A stretch of 64,000 bases of DNA from Simmondsia chinensis. Lineage: Eukaryota; Streptophyta; Magnoliopsida; Caryophyllales; Simmondsiaceae. Each line of letters starts with the position of its first letter. Positions within the stretch are counted from its first letter, which is position 1. Positions 55,613 to 64,000 of this stretch are shown here, in pieces. Both the position numbers and the translations under genes were made by a program. The stretch covers positions 27,287,438 to 27,351,437 of the forward strand of contig JAGTTD010000001.1 in NCBI GenBank assembly GCA_018398585.1, given 5' to 3'. The notes beneath the pieces were generated by a model. It was not told the origin of the DNA. It worked only from the letters and a program-made list of their open reading frames with translations, and ran no database searches.

Positions 55613-57009
55613 ATGGAGCTTGAAGTCAGGTAAACAACTCTAAACAATTACGCTGCTTGGGAGGCAACCCAAGAATACAGAGATTTGAATTTTCTATCCC
55701 TTATCTTTTAATGCTTTCTAGGAATTATTAATCTAGGTTGATGGTTTCACTCCTATTCTCTGCTTATATGAAGTTTTCTTTCCTTTGCATGCAAGACTTC
55801 CATTGGGGACAATGGAAGGATTAAGTGTGGGGGAATTAGGGGAAATTTTGCGCACAACACATATTCATGTTTGTTTTTAGGAACTTTCCTTAGATTGATA
55901 AGATTCTACATGTTATGTGTTGAGAAATTCTTGTTATGGTAATTGAGTTGAAAAGTTGAAGCATGTTGATATGGTAGATCATGACCTTTTGCGAGCTTTT
56001 GAGCCTTTGATTGATACATCTTTATATCAATCTGATTTCTTCTATGTGTGTTGTTCGTTCTTGATTGTGTTAATCGAGAACTTACCTTAGATCTTGTCGA
56101 GATTACACTGATCCATATGCATACATGAAAGTGATGAAGGCAATTAGGTTTCTTTCCACCACTTGAACCAAATAAGCCTACCCTGACATTTGATCTATAG
56201 TGAGCCAATTTTGAGCCATATATATGCCTTATTTCTTTTGTATTAACCCACAATATGAGCCAATATCACGAAAAACCAAATGTTTCTACCTAACCTAAGG
56301 AATTAGTAGAGCATTTGAGTTCTTGACTTAATGGTGAAGTTTGGTGTTCATTAGAAGTGGAATAAGACCGAAAATTAAGTTTATGTAATAAAGGAATGAC
56401 ATATCTTATTTGCTTGAATCAAAATAATATTCGTATGTGATAAAAAAAAAAGGTATAATGAAGCAGAAAAAAAAAAAAAAAGAAGTATGTTATGCTCATA
56501 AATTGTCGTCTTTGAGGTGGAAAGTGGTTGTATTGTTCCTGATATTACAATGTTAGGCTAAGGATTTAATTGCTCTACTATTTCCTATGGTTTTTAGCAC
56601 CACATAACTTAAATGTTCCATGCCTTTGTTACCCACGGCCTCGTTACAACCAAATTAAAAGACCTTTTGATTCATGATTTGCATATGATCTAAGTAGTGG
56701 AGATGACATGGACAAGCAAACCTATGGTAGTACATTTTCATGAATTGAACCTGAGCGATAATAAATGAAGCCGAAACACATGAGAGTTGGAGTGCAAACA
56801 CAATACCGTGTGAGGATCTACTATGTTGATATGTTAAGCTCTTCGGTTCGAAGTCTATATTAAGAAAGTTTGAATTAGTTGGGAAGATTTGTTTGAGAAA
56901 TTCTATGTTTCTTGGATTACTTGGATATGTTCTTACTTATGATGTGAGGTTCTTTGACATCTATGGAAAGGTAGAGTTCAAATGTAGTTTAGGTTTTGCT
57001 CGAGGACGA
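55613..57009 (+). other. Non-coding tail of J
   Basis: Counterpart of A 6045-7490. No gene seen. The minus-strand frame 55906-56253 corresponds to the plus-strand frame at 6998-7183 in A but has no recognisable content. Confidence 0.6.
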
Positions 57010-57033
57010 CCAAAAGCTAAGTGTGGGGGAATT
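57010..57033 (+). promoter_or_regulatory. J polypurine tract
   Basis: Contains AAAAGCTAAGTGTGGGGGAA immediately before the 3' LTR; same tract as in A. Confidence 0.82.
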
Positions 57034-58445
57034 TGATAAGTGCTAGAAATGTTATATTTAATTATCATACTTTATGCTTTTTGGTTGTGTTTTTTTTATG
57101 ATTATTTACGTTTTTAAATTAATAATTCTTTATTTTCGGATTTTAGTAATTATTTGATTGTTTCCTTGATTTTAAGAGCTGATATGGGATTAATTGATAA
57201 GAAATTTGGATGGCAAGCTGGAGAAAATTTCAGTTGGATGAAAATCTACTTAGAATCTCAATTGGATAAGAACTGGAAGTTACTTGGGCGCCAAGAAGCT
57301 CGTTTTATGTGGCAAAACATTTTTGGGCTTTTGACTTATTTTCCAGCTAGCAAATGTTTATCTTAAGGTGTTTCCTAATTCAAAAAGGATTCCAAGAAGA
57401 TTACATGCCTAATTTTTAGGAGAATTCAGTTAAAAAATATATATATAAAATATGGTGGAGAGCTATAACCAACCATCATCAGGGGATACACGTTTTGAAG
57501 ATCCAAAGAGCTGTAGAGACGTGTTCTTCATCATTTAATTCTGCATGAGTTCTTCTTATCTTTTCTTTAATTCTTTCTTTTCTTCAATGATCATGAGTCT
57601 GTAATCTTTTATTATTCAGTAGAGAAAGGATTGAAACCATGAATTTGTGATCATGAGACAAGTATTTTGATTTTAATGAATTTCACATCGCTATGTTTAA
57701 ATATCTATGAATCATCTATGCTTGAATGTCATGATTGATGGATTGGTTGTGTAGGAGGCCTACTACTCAATTACTTCTTGATCTCCAATGCTAGTTAATG
57801 ATTCTAAGTTTGTAATTGCTTGGTTGAATTAACAAAAGTAGCAAATAATAGAGACATGGATGGTCAAGTTTATGCTTTCGGTTATGGTGTTTTAAAGTCT
57901 AGATTAAATATCTGCGTCGTCGTATGTTATTGTCTAGGATTGATGGTGTCTTTCTCATTCGTTAAAGCTGCCATGAGATTAAACTTTTCTATCGTTTGAG
58001 GGTTGTTTAGTGGTTAGGGTTTAATTGCAGGTCGTCCGGATTAAATCATAATTAAGGAAAGATAGGGAATAATAGCTTCGTTGGTGAATTCTACAGTAAT
58101 CTATTTAAACTAGTGAATTGAATGTGCTGATGATTAATTGCTAAATTCGTGGTGAATTTCTCTATTCTGTACTGAATGCTTTTAATATATTGTTAAGAAC
58201 CTTTAGAAAGTTCACATCTTTAACAGATTACTTCATCTAGCGTACTTTAGTAGTTGAATCCAGAACCCCCCCCCCCCCCCCCCCCCCCAATTTACTTGCG
58301 TTATTAGATTAGTTATTTAGGAAACTCGAATTTAGATAATTGAAACACTTTAATCCTCGTGGGATCGACCTCTACTTACCCTATCTACTAGCTAGTTAGG
58401 TTGATTTAGAGTTTAATTTTAATATGCTGCCCTCGGCACGCATGA
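57034..58445 (+). repeat. J 3' LTR (about 1.41 kb)
   Basis: TGATAAGTGCTAG to CGGCACGCATGA. Matches the A 3' LTR in reverse complement. The end may be 58442 or 58445. Confidence 0.85.
58266..58288. repeat. C23 homopolymer in the J LTR
   Basis: Twenty-three consecutive C on the sense strand, the same length and place as in A (4751-4773). Confidence 0.9.
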
Positions 58446-60017
58446 CCTCTGCAGAAAACAACTAGCCCATCCATTGATAAGATCCCTTCTTGATCACTCC
58501 CTGCAATCTCTTGCCACTCATCTATTTCAATTGTCCTTGCTCCATGATCCCTTGTAACTTCACACCTTAGCCATCTCTTTCAAAAGAAACTGAGAGTTGA
58601 GCAAAATCAAACACCAAGGGGTTGATAGTTTTCATCCAATCAACACCCAATACCATGTCACAACCTCCCAATCTAACCACTCTAAAGTCATACACGAAAT
58701 TGTGTCCTTGCATCTACCAATAGAACTGTGTACACTTAGTATGTGTTAAAATTGAATTTCCATCAACAACTGTTACTGAAAGAGGGCTTGTCTTGATCAT
58801 CTCATGGCCCACAGCTCTCACTACTTTAGGGTCCATAAAGCTGTGTGTACTACCATTGTTAATTAAAATCAGTAGAAGTTTACAGCTGGCCTCTCCCTTG
58901 AACCTTATCGTATTGTGTGAGCCATTCCCTGTCAAGGCCTTTACTGAAATCTCCATTTCATCCTCATCTGACTCCTTCAGAACTCCCTCCACTTGCTCAT
59001 TGTCTGGTACCTCCATTTCCTGAACTTCTTGATCAATCTCAACCTCTGTGCCAGTGACTGTCATCAAAAGTTTGGGATTGCACTTGTGTCCAAAGAAGTA
59101 TCTTTAATTGCACTTAAAGCACAGCATTTAAGCCTTCTTTTCTTCCAAACTCAAGGTCTTAGGAGTTACAACAATAGGAGAATGGCGAGAAGATGCCACT
59201 TGACAACTCTTGTTCCTCAAACCATTAGAATTTGCCAAGACAGTGGCTTCCAACAACTTCGCTTTAGACAATGCTTGTGACAGAGTTGTAGGATTCAACG
59301 CCTTAACCAAATGCTTAATTTTTGGCTTAAGTCCATTGATAAAATTTCAGATGTAATAAGCCTCATTTGCTCTAGGATTCACCGTTATCGTTCTTGCTCT
59401 CATGTTCTCAAAACGAGTCATATACTTTTTCACAGAAGTTGTTCGAGCTACCTTGTTGAAGTGATCCACCATATCACTTGGATCCTCATCACCATAACGT
59501 TCGTACAATTCTTCCACAAACTCAGGCCAATTGAGTGTAGGTCTGATGCGGATTAAGCTATAAAACCACACTTCATGATCTTCTTGGAGATCTTTTCTGC
59601 CTCAATAATGTGATAGAAGCAAAAGTACCTCTCACATCTCCTAATCCATGATTGAGGTTGTATACCATCAAAGGTGTCAATCTCAACCTTAGGCTGATGA
59701 ACTCAATTGCTCCTTGTTGCAGCCAACCTCAGGAGGTCTAGTATGCTGACTTCCAGTTAACAAAATTCCAGTTTCAGGAGGCATAGCTTGATATGTGATC
59801 TACTCTTGCATTCCAACTAACTGTTGCTGCACTTGTTGTTGTGATTGTGATATATCTCTAACCTTCTGAGTCACTGAACTAACTGTAACATTAGATCATG
59901 CAATTGCTTCTGAAGCTATGCAATTCTGTCAACTTGATTCGAATCCATGGATGTTGTTCCAACATTAGCTGCAGTATTAGCAGCAGTAGTGGCTCTAGCA
60001 GCTGCTCCACCAGCCAT
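58446..60017 (-). pseudogene. H protease and gag
   Basis: Gag ATG at 60017 (MAGGAAARATTAAN), parallel to G. Gag domain at 59347-59571 (YEDEDPSDMVDHFNKV-like, YMTRFENMRAR) and 59128-59310. The zinc knuckle near 59080-59130 reads CFKCN-stop-RYFFGHKC with all metal ligands kept. Protease 58714-59067: LLILINNGSTHSF, where the active-site DSG is NNG. The stretch 58446-58713 continues toward RT (LGGCDMVLGVDWMKTINPLVFDF). J separates it from the RT. Confidence 0.83.
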
Positions 60018-60100
60018 TGCAATCGCCTTCTTGTGTCTGGCCAGATTAATGCTCACACGCCACCAAAATCTAATTAATCAGCTTGAACGGATGATCGAGG
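60018..60100 (-). other. H leader fragment
   Basis: Short sequence upstream of the H gag ATG. The PBS and 5' LTR expected next are absent because copia-K begins at 60101. Confidence 0.5.
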
Positions 60101-62282
60101 TTTTGGGAAAAATATGACTCTAATGCCGACTATTGGATTCACAGTTCTCAATTGTGGTCACAACAAAAGGCACCCATTAGAGCACTTAGAGTAGGAGACT
60201 CTTCTCTCTACCTAAGCCCCCAGTAGGAGAGTCACGCTTCATGACACCTCATGTGTTAGAGCTCACGGGAATAGGTTTATCTCTATAAATCCCATTTGCT
60301 CTAATACCGGTTGATGGGACGAATTTCAAAAATTATCCCTAATTTTATAAAGTTTACGCAGCAAAAGGGGTTTAGAATAGGGTTGATTTAAAATTCACAA
60401 TTTTAAATCTAGATCTAAATTCTTAATTTAAATCTACAGGACTTTTACTCTATTATATTCATAATAATACATAAACTTAAACATGCATAATAACGAATAC
60501 TGTAAATAAATAGAAAAGCGAAAACTAGAAAACTAAAAGTGAAGGAAAGAAAACATACCTGGAATTACTCAATTATAGAATACTAGAAAGAATAATAATC
60601 TTTAGAACAATACCAAAATCGAGACTCCACAATCTTTTCCCCATTGACCTCGAGCTACCCGGAGGGTGGGCTCCGAAAAATATTAAACTAGGAAAGAAAA
60701 TTTTTCTATCCAATTAGGTCTCTAAAATAATTTCAGAAACCCTAAAAAAAAATTGTTTCAACTAAATTCCAAACCCTTGAATAAGCACCCCTATTTATAG
60801 TAGTTTACACGAGCGAAAAATTGCAAAGGGTCGATGTAGGATTTGCTAAAAACAAAGTCAGTTAAAATACAAAACGTGTCGTTTTAACGTTAAATAATTG
60901 AAAATGAAGTGTTTTGTATCAGGTCAAATGCGCGTCCTTTTTTTTTTTGGATTGGCATGACATGTGGCGGGCTGTGATGGGCCCACCCATACCCACACGG
61001 ATTACCACTCGACTCCCCAGCGCGCGACACATGTCGCGCACGAGCACACCAATCTCGCCTGGATTTTTTTTCGCTTTTTCCCTTTTTTTATTTTGTTTCC
61101 CATATGTAAAAATCCATCTTATGAATTTTATTTGCCCAAAAGTTATTTTATTTTACAATTTTTAATTTTTATTCATCTCATGAATAATGTTTGACAAAAT
61201 TAATTTACCCATCTCATGGATAAATAATTCATCTCATGAATTCTTTAATATTTTTTCGATGATAATAAATACAGAGGCTTGGATAAGGACCTCAAGAACA
61301 ATTTAAATCTAGCTCCAAATGGGTTAAATTAATCAACTCATGATATAATTTAGTTACCTTTTAATGAGACTTTATTCCACTAAATAAATCTCACTGCACT
61401 TCAGACTTTAACCATTTATTAGATATTTTCCTAATAGGCTGTATTAATGACAACAACCCCTCCACTAGATGTCCATGACAAAGGATAAATATAACTACTA
61501 CCATTATCCTTCTCATAGCTTCTCTATTAGTTACCGGCTTGCCCTTCACTGAATAATCCATTCGTACGTGAACATATTCACAGTATAAATTTCAAATGTC
61601 AAACACTTGAAATACTATGGCCAAAGTTTTCAAACTAAGGGGACATCTCTATCTTATAAGAGACTGTTGATTCCCTATTGAACACCTAATGCTTGTCACA
61701 CTTCATGCCACTACCCAGTATACGTGGGAATTCAGTCATGCGTTTAGGCCTTACTTATATAATACACCAAAGTACTAATGCTCCATGCACAAGTCTAGAA
61801 TATTCTCAGGATTTAGAGTCGTCGTTCAAACAGTACAACATGAATAACTCATCTGTGGTAGTAGTCTTTGAACAAGTAACTCACATGATCCAACTCAGTA
61901 TGCCAATCTTATTGAACACACCAATGTAGCAATTTTGGATCACCGTCCATATGACCAAGACAAGTCATCTAAAGTATCATGTTATAGTCTTAACATACAA
62001 GTGGTCCAAGCTTGTCTTCGACTACGAGTCTTTCAAACAACAATCCATACTATTTGTTCCAAGTCTATATGCAGGTCAATCTCATAAACCACTTAGAATA
62101 AATATGTAAATTGTAGTTTGAGGACTACACCATCTCATGGATTTTTTTAAAAAGAAAATCACATGTAGTATAAATGCTCGCTTACACAAATTTATCAAGA
62201 AAATGACTGAAACTTCAATTTTATTTATTAATAAAATAATATTAATAGAATAAATCTAGATTTCATGATACTATTCCTAACA
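60101..62282 (-). repeat. Copia-K 3' LTR (about 2.18 kb)
   Basis: Aligns with the C and D LTRs. The outer end reads CCCAAAA on its strand and is about 30 bp shorter than in C, so the terminus may be older or truncated. It contains a relic PBS-like site (GTCGGCATTAGAGTCA, sense) near 60114-60129, the conserved GC-rich block near 60190-60260 and a TATA box at 60791-60800. The frames at 60914-61194 are LTR sequence. Confidence 0.82.
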
Positions 62283-62300
62283 ATCTCCCACTTATCATAA
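62283..62300 (-). promoter_or_regulatory. Copia-K polypurine tract
   Basis: On the minus strand TTATGATAAGTGGGAGAT directly before the 3' LTR. Confidence 0.82.
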
Positions 62301-63460
62301 ATCTAATTTATTATGAACTTTATATCCATCCTTTCTATGTATGAACCAAAGGTCTAGTGAAGTTAAGGTCTTAGTAAAGTCAACTACTTTATCTGAACCT
62401 ACATGCCCCTCTTTGCAGCTTCTAAAGCTACAAATTATTTAGCCTCTATGATGAAATCAGCAATACAATACTGCTTGACATTCCTCCCACTAATGGCTCC
62501 TACTCTAAGGGTTAAGACATGCCCATACGTCGTACGTCAAGCATCTCTATTTGACTGGAAATCTGAATCCGTATAGCCAACTAGATCTAGCTCATCAAAT
62601 CTTTATAGCTGATAACACCCCTACATCATTCCTAATAATTAGTATATCATTGACGTACAATACTAAGAAAGTCACTACTTTCTCTTGACGTCGTTTGTAC
62701 ATGGATGATTCGTCAACCAATTCCTCAGAACTATAAGACTTAATTGCTTCATTGAATCTAATATTCATTGAGCATGATGCTTGCTCAGTCCATACATGGA
62801 CTTCTTCAGTTTGAATACCATATGCTCCTGATTTTTGCTAATGAAACTGTCAGGTTGCACCATATAGATGTCTTCTTCAAGACGACCATTCAAAAGGGCC
62901 GTTTTGACTTCCATTTTCCAAATCTCATGATGAACTGTAATAGATAGGAGTATCCTTATCGACTTTAGCATGGCAACTGGTGAGAAGGTCTCATCATAAT
63001 GAATTCCTTCCTTTTGGGTAAACCCCTTAGAAACCAGTCTTGCCTTGAAGGTCTCTACCTTCCTGTCCACTCCTCTTTTTCTCTTGTAGACCCATTTACA
63101 ACCAATGAGTTTAATGCCAACGGGCACCTCTGCAAGATTCTAGACCTAATTAAAATAGATAGACCCTAACTCAGATTTCATTTCTAAGACCTATTGGTCA
63201 GCATCATTGTATTTAATTGCCTCATTGTAGTTGAGAGGATCAGATTCAATATCACGGTCAACCATTAAGGCTCCCGCCATAAATCTGTCAGGTGCCCTGA
63301 CAATCCTCTCACTACACCTAGGCTCTCGTGTACTTAGAACATTCTCAACCTTAATAGGAGGTGCATCTCATGCATCTACTGTATGCCCAGTTATGTCTAG
63401 CTGTTCAGAATTAGTGTCATTTTCTTTTAATTCTTCTAACACTATTTTGTTTTTACCTTT
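62301..63460 (-). pseudogene. Copia-K reverse transcriptase region
   Basis: Block 62765-63127 (120 residues): KLIGCKWVYKRKRGVD, FKARLVSKGFTQKEGIHYDE, KMEVKTALLNG (the usual D-V-K-T-A-F/L-L-N-G with Asp as Glu), VFKLKKSMYGLS. This is the copia RT fingers and first palm. The YVDD region near 62640-62700 is frameshifted (VLYCTSMIY-like). The integrase-RT linker lies at 63230-63460. Two copies of the repeat used for the C/D deletion flank the 473-bp segment 62740-63213. Confidence 0.83.
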
Positions 63461-64000
63461 GTACTGTACTGCAAAATCCTCCTTTAAAAAATTTCGCAAA
63501 CTTACAAAAACCCTTTTGATTAGAAAGACTATAGAAAAGACCACCCTTATTCCTTTGGGATAACCTCAAAAAGAGATTGGTAAGGTAGCATGACTCATCA
63601 TGGACCTTACCATCTCTAACAGCGTCCTATTCCTTCTTTCTGTAACACTATTCTACTACTGTGTACCTGGAGCAGAAAGCTGAGATCTTTCCCATTTGTA
63701 ATTAGGAAATCTAGAAACTCGCCTGAAAGATATTCACCACTTCGATCTAATCGAAGTAACTAAACCTATTTACCTAATTACTTTTCAACTTTAGCTTTGT
63801 ACTCTTTGAACTTTCCAAAAGATTCCGATTTATGTCTCATTAGGTAAACATATCTATACTTTTAGTAATCATTGGTAAATGTCATGAAGTACTCACACCC
63901 ACTCTTGCTTGAACATTCATGGGTCCATAGACATATGTGTTAACCAGCTCAAGCAAGTCACCAACCTTGTTGCCTTTACTCTTAAAGACAAACGTGGTCA
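63461..64000 (-). pseudogene. Copia-K integrase, partial
   Basis: On the minus strand, from 64000 down: the zinc-domain end and first-Asp region, a worn catalytic core, then NSVTERRNRTLLEMV-type sequence near 63590-63650 with the catalytic Glu, and SHATLPISF near 63570-63590. Stops and frameshifts interrupt it. The window ends inside the gene. Confidence 0.7.

Larger units (their letters stand above)
54194..58445 (+). mobile_element. Gypsy J: Athila/Tat-type deletion derivative
   Basis: Plus-strand relative of A. The 5' LTR (54194-54998) has lost its first nine bases or so (TGATAAGTG) and its last 0.6 kb. It joins directly to the middle of integrase. A non-coding tail, PPT (57010-57033) and complete 3' LTR (57034-58445) follow. 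It splits the H RT/protease region. Flanks TCACC and TGACC (if the LTR is read to end at 58442) may be a diverged target duplication; not certain. Confidence 0.8.
50903..60100 (-). mobile_element. Gypsy H: chromovirus, host of J
   Basis: Minus-strand chromovirus. 3' LTR 50903-51325, PPT 51326-51343, integrase, RNase H and RT to 54193, then element J (54194-58445), then protease and gag (58446-60017) and leader (60018-60100). The 5' LTR is not present: copia-K starts at 60101. H inserted in the integrase of G next to ATGAG (50898-50902); the partner repeat cannot be seen. Confidence 0.82.
60101..64000 (-). mobile_element. Copia-K: long-LTR copia with RT retained (partial)
   Basis: Minus-strand member of the B/C/D family. 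3' LTR 60101-62282, PPT 62283-62300, then RT and integrase running out of the window at 64000. It keeps the RT segment that C and D lack and the integrase ERRNRT segment, though with stops. Its 5' part is outside the window. Confidence 0.8.

Overview
The window is plant nuclear DNA made almost entirely of nested, decayed LTR retrotransposons. Evidence: primer-binding sites (PBS) matching plant initiator tRNA-Met (core TGGTATCAGAGC), Ty1/copia and Ty3/gypsy polyproteins of plant type, gypsy chromodomains, archaeal-type RNase H, a LINE endonuclease remnant and a PIF/Harbinger-like element. I found no intact cellular gene, no rRNA or tRNA gene, and nothing bacterial or viral. The species cannot be named from this sequence. 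Element letters (A-M) are my own labels.

Left nest (about 0.8-38.0 kb). Copia-B is an old minus-strand copia: 3' LTR 775-2693, PBS at 22231-22248, 5' LTR from 22249 upward. It was hit by gypsy A (4593-10624, TSD CAATG), copia-C (12499-21233, TSD CCTTG), a 1.0-kb PIF/Harbinger-like element (22734-23759, TSD TTA) and gypsy E (25071-37970, TSD GAATC/GAAAC). E was in turn hit by plus-strand copia-D (28107-36806, TSD AAGCC). Remnants of an older LTR (M) lie at 160-774 and 38668-39480. A LINE endonuclease scrap lies at 38243-38667.

Right nest (about 40.5-64.0 kb). Order along the window: chromovirus F (plus, 5'-truncated, 40.5-43279), which abuts the integrase of a minus-strand Tat/Ogre-like element L (43280-46666); chromovirus G (plus, from 46667); chromovirus H (minus, 50903-60100), inserted in the G integrase; an internally deleted Athila/Tat-type element J (plus, 54194-58445), inserted in H; and copia-K (minus, from 60101 past the window end), abutting the H leader.

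The copia family (B, C, D, K) holds the most unusual structure. Its LTRs are about 1.9-2.3 kb. The U5 ends of C and D carry two relic PBS-like sites, and the B boundary shows the shorter ancestral LTR end. Between PBS and zinc knuckle, B, C and D have no recognisable gag capsid frame. They carry instead arrays of perfect hairpins with 3-nt loops (mostly GAG on the sense strand) and a conserved non-coding module of about 0.4-0.5 kb. C and D share one deletion of most of the reverse transcriptase, made at a 15-nt direct repeat still present as two copies in K. The picture is a non-autonomous copia lineage that kept amplifying, presumably using proteins from K-like relatives. Gypsy E is also non-autonomous: gag followed by an unrecognised reading frame, and no protease, reverse transcriptase or integrase.
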